Notes: generated from the sequence alone by a model not told the origin. Positions 8,579-17,412 are shown, counted from the stretch's first letter. The stretch is 64,000 nt of DNA from Halorubellus litoreus (GCF_037081675.1 NZ_JAZAQL010000003.1:558001-622000); one strand, 5' to 3'. A program made the numbers and translations.

Positions 8579-9997
8579 ATGTTTCAAGATGGCGTCCTGA
8601 ATGCTCTACGTATGGTCACGCGTCGGCAGTCGCTTCGCGGTCTCTTCGCCCTCCTCGTTCTCCTGGCCACCGGGGTCCTCGTCGTCGGCTACGTGGATGC
8701 GCAACGAACCAGCGACGCTGTCACTGGCGACCCGGCCGTCGAACAGGCGTTCCGCTCCGGGAACACGTCCCCCGTCGTCGGCGAACGCGACGACGTGACG
8801 GTCGTCGGGACCGACTCGAACGCCTTCGTCAGCGACGACAACGACGCCCCGCGCGCGATGGCGGAACTCGCCGCCTTCGCGCCGGACGGCAGCATCTACT
8901 ACTACGAGAACCGCCACACGCGATACTGGGACGTCGACCCCGTGAAGGGGACGAAAAACACCGTCGAGTTCGTGTATGCTGACCACCTCGATCGGGAGTC
9001 CTGCAACGGCGACGGGCCGTGTACGGAGAACGGCGTCGTCCGGGTGAATCTCACGACCGGGAACCGCACCACCGTCTACAGTCGTATCACTCCAGGAAAA
9101 CATTCGACGCGCTGGCACGACGTCGACCGCATCGACGAGCACCGACTGCTCGTCGCCGACATCTCGCAGGACCGCGTGTACGTCGTGAATACGACCACGG
9201 ACCTCGTCACGTGGGAGTGGGACGCTCAGTCGGACTTCGACGTCGAATCCGGCGGCCCGTACCCCGAGGACTGGACGCACCTGAACGACGTCGAGTACGT
9301 CGAGGTGGACGGCGAGGCGGCCGTCATGGCGGACCTCCGGAACCAGGACCAGGTCGTCTTCATCAGTTTCGAGGACGGTTTGATGGAGGACTGGACGCTC
9401 GGGGCGGACGGCAACCACAGCACGCTCTACGAGCAGCACAACCCCGACTTCATCCCCGAGGAGGAGGGCGGCCCAGCGATCCTCGTCGCCGACTCCGAGA
9501 ACGGTCGCGTCGTCGAGTACCAGCGAGAGGACGGCAAGTGGAAGCGCTCGTGGACGTGGTCGGACGCCCGGATGACGTGGCCGCGGGACGCCGACCGTCT
9601 CCCGAACGGGAACACGCTCATCACGGACTCGCACGGTGACCGCGTGTTCGAGGTGAACCCCGAGGGCGAGGTCGTCTGGACGGCCTCCATCGGGTTCCCG
9701 TACGAAGCCGAGCGACTCGGGACGGGCGACGAGAGCGCGGGCGGGCCGAGCGCCGCGTCCGCCGACCTCGCGAACCACACCGCAACGGCTGGTGGCGGCA
9801 GTGGCGGGGGCTCGTTGCTCCCGCAGAGTCTCCGGAACGCGATCGCGTACGTCTTCCCGCGTTGGGTGGAGACGCCGCACGCTATCGCCGCGGTCCTCGT
9901 CGGCCTCGTGGTTCCCGCGTGGGTGGTCCTCGAGTACCACTGGGCGAGCTTCAGTCTCGGCCTCCGGCTGCCCGTCACCTTCCGACGTGATTCATGA
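8579..9997 (+). CDS. membrane-anchored arylsulfotransferase (ASST)-like protein
   Basis: 472 residues. One membrane segment near residues 21-37 (LFALLVLLATGVLVVGYV) and another near 440-460 flank an extracytoplasmic domain. The domain has blade-like repeats typical of the ASST/aryl-sulfate sulfotransferase propeller family: STRWHDVDRIDEHRLLVADI, DWTHLNDVEYVEVDGEAAV and WPRDADRLPNGNTLITDSHG. The conserved HD/HN positions suit a metal or sulfate site, but catalytic activity is unproven, and related haloarchaeal proteins may be plain beta-propellers. The stop overlaps the next ATG (ATGA), coupling it to a glycosyltransferase-like gene; a role in modifying surface glycans is inferred. Confidence 0.75.
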   Translation: MFQDGVLNALRMVTRRQSLRGLFALLVLLATGVLVVGYVDAQRTSDAVTGDPAVEQAFRSGNTSPVVGERDDVTVVGTDSNAFVSDDNDAPRAMAELAAFAPDGSIYYYENRHTRYWDVDPVKGTKNTVEFVYADHLDRESCNGDGPCTENGVVRVNLTTGNRTTVYSRITPGKHSTRWHDVDRIDEHRLLVADISQDRVYVVNTTTDLVTWEWDAQSDFDVESGGPYPEDWTHLNDVEYVEVDGEAAVMADLRNQDQVVFISFEDGLMEDWTLGADGNHSTLYEQHNPDFIPEEEGGPAILVADSENGRVVEYQREDGKWKRSWTWSDARMTWPRDADRLPNGNTLITDSHGDRVFEVNPEGEVVWTASIGFPYEAERLGTGDESAGGPSAASADLANHTATAGGGSGGGSLLPQSLRNAIAYVFPRWVETPHAIAAVLVGLVVPAWVVLEYHWASFSLGLRLPVTFRRDS

Positions 9998-11637
9998 GCG
10001 TGTCGTCCTGGATCCGGGTGCGGTCGGAGCGCGCCTTCGGTCGACTGGAACGAGTCACCCCGGTCACGTCCCGCGACCGCGGGTGGATCGCGCTCTCGAT
10101 GCTCCCGGCGCTCGTCGCCGTCAGCATCTACCTGTCGACGAACGCGTACCCCGCGTTCGGCGCGGGACTGTACGTCGAGTTCGCCGAGCAGATCGCGGCG
10201 AACGGGTTCGTGCCACCGACGAACGTCGAGCACTACACGAGCGACGGCGTCCCGTTCTCCTATCCGCCCCTCCAGTTCTACGTCGTCGCGGTCCTCCTCG
10301 AACTCGGCGCTGAACCGGTGACGATCGCGCGCGTCCTCCCCGGGCTCGCGGTCGTCCTCGCGACGATCCCCGCGTACGTCCTCGGCCGCGACCTCACTGA
10401 CTCGCGGCCCGCGGGCGCTGCCGTCGCGGTCGCACTCAGCCTGAACCCGCAGGTACTCCAGTGGCACGTCTCCGCTGGCGGCGTGGTCCGCGGGTTTGCG
10501 TTCCTGTACGCGCTCGTCGCGATCTCCGCCGCGTACCGCGCGTTCACCACCGAGCGGCTGCGACCGGTCGTGGTCGCGACTGTCGCGTTCGGGTGCACGG
10601 TCCTCTCGCACCCGACGTACACCGTGTTCGCCGCGGGCTCGATTCTCATCTGTTACCTCGCCGAGTCCCGGACCGTCGCCGGGTTCGGACGCGGGCTCGT
10701 CATCGGGCTCGGCGGGGCCGTCATCGCGTCCCCCTGGATCGCGTGGGCGATCGCGACGTTCGGCGTCGACCAGTTCACGTCCGCCGCGGGCACGCACGGC
10801 GGCGTCGGCGGTGGCGCGAACGCCATCATCGGGTACGCGTCGTTGGCCGTACTCGTCCCACTCGCCGCCGGCGCGTACCTCCTGTTCCGTCGTCGAGTCT
10901 TCGTCCCGCTCTGGCTCGCGTTCGCCGAACTGGCGTTCAAGCAACCGCGGTTCTCGTACGCAGTCGGTGCGTTCGCGATCGCGGCGACGGTCGTGGACGT
11001 CGTCGACCGAACGAACGTCGTCGGGGTCGCGTCGGACGTCGCACGGTCGCTCAGCGTCGACGAGCACGCGACCATCGGTGCGGTCGCCGCTGTCTGCCTC
11101 GTCCTGTCGACCGCGGTCGGCGGCGCGTACCTCGCGCACGAGATGACGCTCGAGAGCGACCCGACGACGCCCGAGTTCCTCGACGACGAGTCCGTCGAAG
11201 CGATGGAGTGGGCGGAGCGCGAGACCGACGAGGACGCGACGTTCGTCGTCCTCGGTGACGCCGCGGAGTGGTTCCCGCTGCTCGCTGACCGCACGATCGT
11301 CGTCGGGCCGTGGGGGGTCGAGTGGCGGAACCCGGACCTCTTCTACGACCACATCCGGGCGTACGAAACGTCTTCGCGCTGTCAGACCGCTCGCTGCGTC
11401 GAGGCGGCGTCGACGAACGTCTCTCGCGTCCCGGAGTACGTCGTCGTCCCGAAGGGGTCGTACACCGTGCGCGGCCATCCAGCGAAGCAGTTCGGCGTCC
11501 TCGATCGCTCGTTCGAGGCGTCCGCGGACTGGGAGCGTGCGTACGAGAACGACGGCGTCGTCGTCTTCCACGCGGTCGAGACCGACACCGACGTCGCTCT
11601 CGACTCGCGTCCGGTCGACCACGTCGGCGCTCGGTGA
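9994..11637 (+). CDS. multi-spanning glycosyltransferase-like membrane protein (GT-C type)
   Basis: 547 residues with about ten membrane segments, then a soluble C-terminal domain (about 375-547). The first loop (LSTNAYPAFGAGLYVEFAEQ ... VPFSYPPLQFYVVAVLLELG) resembles the acidic-residue loop of GT-C enzymes such as PMT/ArnT-type family 39, which take sugars from lipid-phosphate donors. GRDLTDSRPAGAAVAVALSL is also typical. The catalytic Asp is not placed with certainty. Translationally coupled to the ASST-like gene upstream, so it probably acts on the same surface molecule. Confidence 0.65.
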   Translation: MSVSSWIRVRSERAFGRLERVTPVTSRDRGWIALSMLPALVAVSIYLSTNAYPAFGAGLYVEFAEQIAANGFVPPTNVEHYTSDGVPFSYPPLQFYVVAVLLELGAEPVTIARVLPGLAVVLATIPAYVLGRDLTDSRPAGAAVAVALSLNPQVLQWHVSAGGVVRGFAFLYALVAISAAYRAFTTERLRPVVVATVAFGCTVLSHPTYTVFAAGSILICYLAESRTVAGFGRGLVIGLGGAVIASPWIAWAIATFGVDQFTSAAGTHGGVGGGANAIIGYASLAVLVPLAAGAYLLFRRRVFVPLWLAFAELAFKQPRFSYAVGAFAIAATVVDVVDRTNVVGVASDVARSLSVDEHATIGAVAAVCLVLSTAVGGAYLAHEMTLESDPTTPEFLDDESVEAMEWAERETDEDATFVVLGDAAEWFPLLADRTIVVGPWGVEWRNPDLFYDHIRAYETSSRCQTARCVEAASTNVSRVPEYVVVPKGSYTVRGHPAKQFGVLDRSFEASADWERAYENDGVVVFHAVETDTDVALDSRPVDHVGAR

Positions 11638-11664
11638 CCGGCGAGCGTGCGCCGTTCCCCGTGA

Positions 11665-12789
11665 CTACACGAACTTGACGAGCGGTGCGACGAGGACGAG
11701 GAGGTACGAGATCGCACCGAACGCCTTCAGTCGGCGGTCGTCCTCCGCGATCGCGTACGCGAGCACGCCGAACGACGTGACGAGGACGACGCGGTGGAGT
11801 GCGAGCCGTACGGGGACCTGGCGGACGCCGATCGTGCTCATGTCGTGGAGGATAGCGAACCCGAGCGCGGCGGCTGCGAGGAGCGCGGTCCGGGTCGCTG
11901 GCCGGTCTCGCGTCAGGAACAGTGCGGCGACCGGCGCGAACACGAGGATCGGGTAGAGGACGCCCGCGATGACCTTCGGTGAGACGCCACCGAGGTGGGA
12001 CTCCATGAGGAGGCCGGCGCCGCGAACCCCGACGACGGTCGCGACGACTGCGGCCGGCATCGCGACGTCCTCGGGTTCGACGTTTCGTTCGTTCGCGAAC
12101 GCGGACCCGACGACGACGACGCTCGCGAACTGGACGACCGTCAGCCAGCCGTGACCACCGCCACCGCCCTGGCCGTGGTACTGGCGGTCGATCTCGTCGA
12201 CGAACGGTTCATCGCGGAGGTCGCGTTCGACGAACCGTCCGGCCTCGGGGACGCCCGTCACCGTGTGTCGGAGGCGGTACCAGTCCCAGTACTCCTCGTG
12301 CGCTTGGATGCCCGTCCAGTTCGCGTTCGGGGACTGGTAGGCTCGCACGTGAACGCGACTCCCGAGGTAGCGACCGGTACTGAGCTGGTACGACGAGGCG
12401 ACCCAGCGACCCGCGTCGCTGCCGGCCGGGCGGACGTACGTGTAGCGCTTCGCGCCGCTGGCGTTCTGCCACGGGGTGCCGCCGTCGCCGACCTCGAGTT
12501 CCTTGTCGCGTGGTGCGCGAGTCCAGTTGACGTCGGAGCGGTCGACGAGCGCTCGCCTGACGGTCGCTGGGTCGCCGATGACGACGACGTTGATGGCGAG
12601 CGTTCGTCCCTGGGTGCTGGTGTCCTTGCTGGTGTAGGGCCAGAGGTGACTGCCCGTGCCGATGGGGTCGACGAGGCGAGCGTCCGGGGGCTCCTCGGCC
12701 GCCGGCGGGGTGGCGCCCGTGAAGCCGCTGGTCGCGACGAGTCCGACGACCACGAACCACGCCAGGACGAGCATGGCAATACGGCGCAC
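11665..12789 (-). CDS. LssY_C-like domain membrane protein
   Basis: 374 residues: a signal/TM at the N-terminus (IAMLVLAWFVVVGLVATS), an extracytoplasmic domain (about 35-205) and five to six C-terminal membrane segments. The soluble part has TLAINVVVIGDPATVRRALV followed by WTRA and, later, SRVHVRAYQSPN with an HEEYWDWYRLRH stretch. This follows the plan of LssY_C domains (PVNLVLVG..., RxHxRlW) found with PAP2/DedA membrane proteins, but the match is from pattern memory. The gene converges on the GT-C gene (27 bases between stops). GTG at 12789 or ATG at 12774 could be the start. Confidence 0.55.
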   Translation of the reverse strand: MRRIAMLVLAWFVVVGLVATSGFTGATPPAAEEPPDARLVDPIGTGSHLWPYTSKDTSTQGRTLAINVVVIGDPATVRRALVDRSDVNWTRAPRDKELEVGDGGTPWQNASGAKRYTYVRPAGSDAGRWVASSYQLSTGRYLGSRVHVRAYQSPNANWTGIQAHEEYWDWYRLRHTVTGVPEAGRFVERDLRDEPFVDEIDRQYHGQGGGGGHGWLTVVQFASVVVVGSAFANERNVEPEDVAMPAAVVATVVGVRGAGLLMESHLGGVSPKVIAGVLYPILVFAPVAALFLTRDRPATRTALLAAAALGFAILHDMSTIGVRQVPVRLALHRVVLVTSFGVLAYAIAEDDRRLKAFGAISYLLVLVAPLVKFV

Positions 12790-12872
12790 ACGTCACGACA
12801 CGGCAACGGGGTACAAGGGATTTGTCCCTCGAAACGATGGACTCGGGCCGGACGTCACGCGCCCGGAGTGTC

Positions 12873-12910
12873 CAGTTCGACGGATAGATACCAGTTCGAC
12901 GGACAGATAC
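12873..12910 (+). repeat. two tandem copies of a 19-bp unit
   Basis: CAGTTCGACGGATAGATAC at 12873-12891 is followed directly by a copy with one change at 12892-12910. It lies about 40 bases upstream of the small membrane protein gene at 12950 and might be a duplicated operator. Confidence 0.6.
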
Positions 12911-12949
12911 AGGAACAGACTTATCAGTCAAACGGTGGTTGTCGATCGT

Positions 12950-13246
12950 ATGGTCCGACGCATCCACGTCTTCGCCGCCCTCGCCCTTCAGGCGGTTATG
13001 TTCGTCGCCGGCGCCGGCCCCGTCGACGGGTCGCTGCAGTACTGGACGACGTTCCTCGGCACGTATCCCATCCAGATCGCCGCCCCGGCCGCGTGGGAAG
13101 CACTCGCCGCCGTCGGCGTCTTCGACCTCCTTCCGGCGGTACTCTGGGTCGGGGCGACGGCGCTCGCCATCGGCGCGATCCACTACGCGCAGGCGGTCGG
13201 GATGGTGGTCGCTGGCGAACGACTCGTCGACGTCGTCGCGCGCTAG
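12950..13246 (+). CDS. small membrane protein, three TM segments
   Basis: 98 residues starting MVRRIHVFAALALQAVMFVA. Hydrophobic stretches at about 5-22, 48-65 and 67-85 predict three membrane passes; YWTTFLGTYPIQIAAPAAW lies between the first two, probably outside. ATG 12950 follows an AT-rich stretch (ACTTATCAGTC, about 12919-12929) at a TATA-like distance, so I take it rather than longer in-frame openings. Function unknown; no motif suggests an enzyme. Confidence 0.6.
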   Translation: MVRRIHVFAALALQAVMFVAGAGPVDGSLQYWTTFLGTYPIQIAAPAAWEALAAVGVFDLLPAVLWVGATALAIGAIHYAQAVGMVVAGERLVDVVAR

Positions 13247-13274
13247 AGCGGTCCTTGCAGCGTTTTCCGCGACG

Positions 13275-13415
13275 TCAGTACGTGGTGACCTCGTAGCCGT
13301 CGGGTTCGAGGCCGTCCCCAGTCTGCGAGAGCTCCTTGGCGGCCTGGAGGGCGTTCGTGTGCGACCCGTGCACGGAGACGCCGGATTGGAGTCCCGCGCC
13401 TGACAGTCGGGTCGC
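13275..13415 (-). pseudogene. orphan gene tail, about 46 codons without a start
   Basis: Reading leftward, an open frame bounded by a stop at 13416-13418 encodes ...GVSVHGSHTNALQAAKEL... and ends ...EPDGYEVTTY at the stop at 13275-13277. The composition is protein-like and acidic, unlike the basic shadow frames, but there is no ATG or early GTG. It looks like the 3' end of a gene whose 5' part was lost. I cannot name the family. Confidence 0.35.
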
Positions 13416-13429
13416 TCACCGGGGTCTTT

Positions 13430-13454
13430 GGTCGGCCTAGCACCTAGGCCGACC
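13430..13454. promoter_or_regulatory. 11-bp palindrome, candidate metal-regulator operator
   Basis: GGTCGGCCTAG (13430-13440), spacer CAC, then its exact reverse complement CTAGGCCGACC (13444-13454); pairing extends weakly outward. It lies 56 bases before the ZIP transporter ATG, just upstream of an AT-rich stretch (13456-13496) that should hold its TATA box. DtxR/MntR-family regulators of haloarchaea bind inverted repeats upstream of metal transporters, so that is the leading guess. Confidence 0.6.
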
Positions 13455-13509
13455 GAAAACGTACCACATAGATGAAAGGTCTTATTGAGGTGCCGCGCCG
13501 ACATTCGAT

Positions 13510-14514
13510 ATGGTCGAGTTCGCCGCACTAGCGTTCGTCTTCGTCGCCGGACTGATCACGGCGATCGCGACCGGCCTCGGCGCGATCCCGTTCTTCCTGT
13601 TCGACGACGTCAGCGACCGCTGGAACGTCGCCCTCTGGGGCGTTGCGTCCGGTATCATGCTCTCCGCGTCCCTCTTCGGCCTCGTCAACGAAGGGCTCGC
13701 CGCGTCCGCGGGAACCGGCGTCCCGTGGCTCCTCGTCCTCGGCCTCCTCGCGGGCGTCGCGCTCGTCGTCGTCGCGAACCGCGTCCTCGAAGGCGTCCAC
13801 GTCGGCGGCAGCGAACCCGCACCGGACGGCGGCGAACCCGTCGCCGAGGTCGACCACCACGACGACACCGACGACCATCACCACACCGACCACGACGCGG
13901 ACGAACACGGCCACGACGGCCACGACCACGATGAACACGGCCACGACGGTCACGACCACGACAGTCACGGCCACGACGGCCACGACCACGGGTTCGACCC
14001 GGCCGCGTTCGCGGAGGCCGACCTGAAGAAGCTCGTGCTCATCCTCGGCGTGCTCACCGTGCACTCGTTCCCCGAAGGCGTCGCCATCGGCGTCTCCTTC
14101 GCGGAACTCGGCTTCGAGGGCGGCGTCCCGATGTTCGGCCTCGTCGTCCCCGTGCTCGCGATATTCATGACGATCGCGATCAGCATCCACAACATCCCCG
14201 AGGGGCTCGCGATCTCCATCCCGCTGCGCGCGATGGACGTCAGCGAGTGGCGGATGGTCGGCGCCGCCATCTTCTCCAGTCTCCCACAACCCATCGGTGC
14301 GGTCATCGCGTTCCTGTTCGTTCGCGCCGCCGAGGAGTTCCTCCCGTTCGGGTTCGGGTTCGCCGCCGGCGCGATGGTGTACCTCGTCCTCACCGAGTTC
14401 GTCCCCGAGGCGCTCGAGGCAGGCAAAGACCTCGACGGGAAGGGCTACCGCGAACTCGCGGGCGGACTACTCGGTGGGTTCACGGTGATGGTCCCGCTCC
14501 TGTACGTCGCCTGA
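13510..14514 (+). CDS. ZIP family metal (zinc/iron) transporter
   Basis: 334 residues, about eight membrane segments. The cytoplasmic loop between TM3 and TM4 (about residues 117-163) is made of His/Asp repeats (DHHHTDHDADEHGHDGHDHD) for metal gathering. TM4-5 carry the diagnostic HSFPEGVAIGVSF (about 186-198) and HNIPEGLAISIP (about 232-243) motifs, whose His, Pro-Glu and Asn residues form the binuclear metal site of ZIP/ZupT proteins. It imports Zn2+ and possibly Fe2+ or Mn2+. It is monocistronic; the large palindrome at 13430-13454 makes metal-responsive repression likely. Confidence 0.9.
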   Translation: MVEFAALAFVFVAGLITAIATGLGAIPFFLFDDVSDRWNVALWGVASGIMLSASLFGLVNEGLAASAGTGVPWLLVLGLLAGVALVVVANRVLEGVHVGGSEPAPDGGEPVAEVDHHDDTDDHHHTDHDADEHGHDGHDHDEHGHDGHDHDSHGHDGHDHGFDPAAFAEADLKKLVLILGVLTVHSFPEGVAIGVSFAELGFEGGVPMFGLVVPVLAIFMTIAISIHNIPEGLAISIPLRAMDVSEWRMVGAAIFSSLPQPIGAVIAFLFVRAAEEFLPFGFGFAAGAMVYLVLTEFVPEALEAGKDLDGKGYRELAGGLLGGFTVMVPLLYVA

Positions 14515-14577
14515 GCGATGGCGACTCGTAGCTCCCGGTGAGAGCAGACGAGAACTCGGCGGGTGGTGGCGCCGCGG

Positions 14578-15360
14578 TCAGTCGACGTACGTGGCGATCT
14601 CCTCGCTCGTCGCGAACACCACGACGACGCGCTCGACGGTGCCGTCGTCGCCGACGAGTGGTTCGGCGTTCAGGACGATCTCCTCGCGCGCGTCCTCGAC
14701 CTCGATGACGTACCGCTCGCCCCTGAGTTCCTCGCCGGTTTCGAGGACGCGCGCTACGGGGAGGTCCGCCGCGTCCAGGCGCGTTCCGTCCGGCGCGCAG
14801 AGCGTCCAGTCGCTCGTATCGTACGCTCGAACGTGCAGCGACGCCGTCGGCATCCGGAGGAGGTCGCGAGCGCGCCGGTTCGCCACCACCACGTCCCCGT
14901 CCTGGTCGTGGACGACGATGGCGACGGGCGTCATCTCGACGATGCGGTCGACGAGCGTCCGCTCGCGGTCGAGTTCCTTCTCGGCGTGATACCTGTCGAC
15001 GGCGTTCAGAACGCGGTTCGCGAGCACCTCGTACTGGCTGGCGTCCGTCGACTTCTGGAGGTACTCCGTGACGCCCTTCGAGATGGCGTCGCTCGCCACC
15101 TCCTCGCTCCCCTTCCCCGTGAAGAGCACGAACGGGAGGTCAGGGTGGCGTTCGCGGACGGTCTCCAGGAACTCGAGCCCGGTCATCCCCGGCATGTCGT
15201 AGTCGCTGACGACGCAATCGGCGTTCTCGAGCTCGGTGAGCGCCTCGTTCGGGTCCGTGAAACCTGTGGCGGTGACGTCACCGTGACGCTCCAGTTGCGT
15301 CGCCGTCAGGTCAGCGAACGCTGGTTCGTCGTCGACGCACACCACCCGGTGGGGTGCCAT
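14578..15360 (-). CDS. response regulator with C-terminal PAS domain
   Basis: About 260 residues. The receiver domain (3-125) has the acidic pocket VCVDDEP, the phospho-acceptor in CVVSDYDMPGMTG (Asp about 50) and the conserved Lys in LQKST. A coiled linker (NAVDRYHAEKELDRERTLVD) joins a PAS domain (about 145-255; VAIVVHDQDGDVVVANRRAR). No kinase or DNA-binding domain follows, so it is a sensor-modulated receiver that probably talks to a partner histidine kinase encoded elsewhere. ATG 15360 (MAPHRVVCVDDEP) sits right before the receiver fold; the frame continues upstream to 15387. Confidence 0.85.
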   Translation of the reverse strand: MAPHRVVCVDDEPAFADLTATQLERHGDVTATGFTDPNEALTELENADCVVSDYDMPGMTGLEFLETVRERHPDLPFVLFTGKGSEEVASDAISKGVTEYLQKSTDASQYEVLANRVLNAVDRYHAEKELDRERTLVDRIVEMTPVAIVVHDQDGDVVVANRRARDLLRMPTASLHVRAYDTSDWTLCAPDGTRLDAADLPVARVLETGEELRGERYVIEVEDAREEIVLNAEPLVGDDGTVERVVVVFATSEEIATYVD

Positions 15361-15540
15361 AGGTACCGTATCGCGTTCCAGCGGCAAGGTGATTGTGCTT
15401 TGGTACCAGGCACGTAGTCCGTCCCGTCGGCCCTCACCCGTCGGCCCGCATCAGCGAACTGGGTCGTCGAGCGAGCGGCGGCGGCAAGGCGACAGCGATT
15501 CCACGTCCTTGAAGCGACTGCAGGGGTAACGCTCTCCAGG

Positions 15541-16866
15541 ATGGTACTTGGGACGGACAATCGCGTGTTCGCGCTCGCGATGGCGCGACTCGCGGATTCG
15601 CTCGGGAACTCCTTCCTCGTCATCGTCCTTCCGCTGTACATCGCGAGCGGCGAGGTGTCGCTCGCGGGCCTGGAAGGGTTCTCGACCGAGTTACTCATCG
15701 GCGTCGTACTGTCGTTGTTCGGACTGCTGAACAGTTCGCTCCAGCAGTTCGCGGGTCGAGCCAGCGACCGCTCCGGGAAGCGGAAGGTGTTCATCCTCGG
15801 CGGCCTCGTCGTGTTCGGCGTCGCGAGCGCGCTCTACCCGTTCGCGTCCTCGTACTGGGGTATCGTCGGCCTGCGCGCGTTCCAGGGCATCGGCGCGGCG
15901 TTGACCGTACCGGTCACGATCGCGCTCGTGAACGAGTACTCGACGGACGCGAGCCAGCGCGGCGGGAACTTCGGCGTGTTCAACACGTTCCGCCTCATCG
16001 GGTTCGGGTTCGGGCCCATCATCGCTGGCGTCCTCATCACGGGCGGGTTCGCGTCGAACGAGGTCGTCACGTACCAGATCGCGGGCGCGGCCATCTCGGG
16101 GTTCGACGCGGCGTTCATGGTCGCCGTCGCTGGAGCAATCGTCTCGTTCGCGCTCGTGTCGTGGCTCGTCGACGACCCGGAGACCGGTGATGCCGCCGCC
16201 ACGGACGACCTCTCCGTGGCTATCTTCGGTCGCGACCAGCTGTTCGACCCCGTGTTCGTCGTCGGCGTCGGGACGTTCTTCATGGCGACGGGTATCGCGA
16301 TCTACGCGACGCTCCAGGAGGTCGTTAATCAGGCGCTCGGCCAGGGACCGTTCCTGTTCAGCGTGCAGTTCGCGGCGGTCGTCATCGCGAACGTCCTCTT
16401 CCAGGTCCCCATCGGGCGGGCGAGCGACAGGTACGGGCGGCGGCCGTTCCTCGTCGCCGGGTTCGCGCTCCTCGTCCCGAGCGTGCTCGCGCAGGGGTAC
16501 GTGCCGGCGGCCCAGAGCGTGCTGCCCGCGACGATTCTCGGCGTGAACGCCGCCGCGCTCCTGATGATACTCCTCCGACTCCTCCAGGGTATCTCGGTCG
16601 CGATGGTGTTCGCGCCGGGGCTCGCGCTCGCCGGTGACCTGGCGCGGCGCGGGCAGTCCGGCACGACGCTGTCGGTCCTGACGACCGCGTTCGGGTTCGG
16701 TGTCGCGCTCGGGCCGCTCGCGGCCGGGTACCTCATCCGGTTCGGGTTCGCGGTCCCGTTCGCGTTCGTCGCCGTGCTCGCGGCGCTCGCGTTCCTCTTG
16801 ACGTACTCGCAGGTGTACGAGACGGCGTTCCTCGCCGAGGACGCTGGCCGGCCGTCCGCGGACTGA
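15541..16866 (+). CDS. MFS transporter
   Basis: 441 residues with about twelve membrane segments in two halves. The signature between TM2 and TM3, GRASDRSGKRKVFILGG (about residue 76), and its echo between TM8 and TM9, GRASDRYGRRPFLVAG (about 295), are the A-motifs of the major facilitator superfamily drug:H+ antiporter type. The central loop (VDDPETGDAAATDD) is short. The neighbours give no hint of substrate. Confidence 0.88.
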   Translation: MVLGTDNRVFALAMARLADSLGNSFLVIVLPLYIASGEVSLAGLEGFSTELLIGVVLSLFGLLNSSLQQFAGRASDRSGKRKVFILGGLVVFGVASALYPFASSYWGIVGLRAFQGIGAALTVPVTIALVNEYSTDASQRGGNFGVFNTFRLIGFGFGPIIAGVLITGGFASNEVVTYQIAGAAISGFDAAFMVAVAGAIVSFALVSWLVDDPETGDAAATDDLSVAIFGRDQLFDPVFVVGVGTFFMATGIAIYATLQEVVNQALGQGPFLFSVQFAAVVIANVLFQVPIGRASDRYGRRPFLVAGFALLVPSVLAQGYVPAAQSVLPATILGVNAAALLMILLRLLQGISVAMVFAPGLALAGDLARRGQSGTTLSVLTTAFGFGVALGPLAAGYLIRFGFAVPFAFVAVLAALAFLLTYSQVYETAFLAEDAGRPSAD

Positions 16867-16891
16867 CCGCGGTCAGTCGCGGGACTCGCGG

Positions 16892-17371
16892 TCAGTCGTC
16901 GCGGTGGACGTTCGTCCGACCGGTGGCGATGGCGGCGGCGATGGCGTCGCCCGGACAGACGACCTCGACGTCGGGTATCGCGAACGCGGCTGCGTTCCGT
17001 GGGTCCTGCAGCGCCGCGTAGATCCGCTCGAACGCGCCGGTCGTTCGGAGGCGTTGGACGAGCAGGAGCGTTCGGGCGTCCGTCGGGGCGAGGACGACGA
17101 GCGGGTCGGTGGGGGCGGCGTGCGCGACGACCTGTGCGACGAGCGCTGCCTCGTCGGGGACGTGCGCGGCGTCGTAGTTGGCGACGTCTGCGACGGCGTC
17201 GGGGTCGGTGTCGACGTGGACGACGGTGTGGTGACTGGCGAGGCTGTCGGCGAGTGCGCGACCGCGTCGGCCGCCGCCGACGACGAGGTATCGGTCGTCG
17301 ACGTTCGGTTCGACCGGTGCTGCGGGTCGGTCGGACTGCCGCGGGTCCGTGCCCGGGAGTTGCGACTCCAT
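16892..17371 (-). CDS. TrkA-N type nucleotide-binding protein
   Basis: 159 residues. After a disordered N-terminus, RYLVVGGGRRGRALADSL (about 27-44) is the glycine-rich NAD-binding turn, followed by HVDTDPDAV with the acidic residue that binds the adenosine ribose, then LVVLAPTDARTLLL and EVVCPGDAIAAAIATG. This is one RCK/TrkA-N domain without its TrkA-C partner, so it may be the regulatory half of a K+ channel or transporter encoded elsewhere. It is divergent from the Na+/H+ antiporter operon and shares a 153-bp control region with it, which suits cation homeostasis. Confidence 0.75.
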   Translation of the reverse strand: MESQLPGTDPRQSDRPAAPVEPNVDDRYLVVGGGRRGRALADSLASHHTVVHVDTDPDAVADVANYDAAHVPDEAALVAQVVAHAAPTDPLVVLAPTDARTLLLVQRLRTTGAFERIYAALQDPRNAAAFAIPDVEVVCPGDAIAAAIATGRTNVHRDD

Positions 17372-17390
17372 ACACCACGTAGGAGAACAG

Positions 17391-17400
17391 AATACATAAA
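17391..17400 (-). promoter_or_regulatory. TATA box for the TrkA-N gene
   Basis: AATACATAAA (plus strand) is centred at 17396, 25 bases before the start at 17371 on the minus strand; leaderless expression is expected. Confidence 0.55.
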
Positions 17401-17412
17401 TATTGCCTAGAT

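Noticed and set aside
9427..11622. A 731-codon open frame on the minus strand, opposite the ASST and GT-C genes
   Set aside because: Its protein is Arg/Asp-rich low complexity with no membrane or domain pattern, as expected for the antisense of GC-rich codons; the plus-strand genes have clear family motifs.
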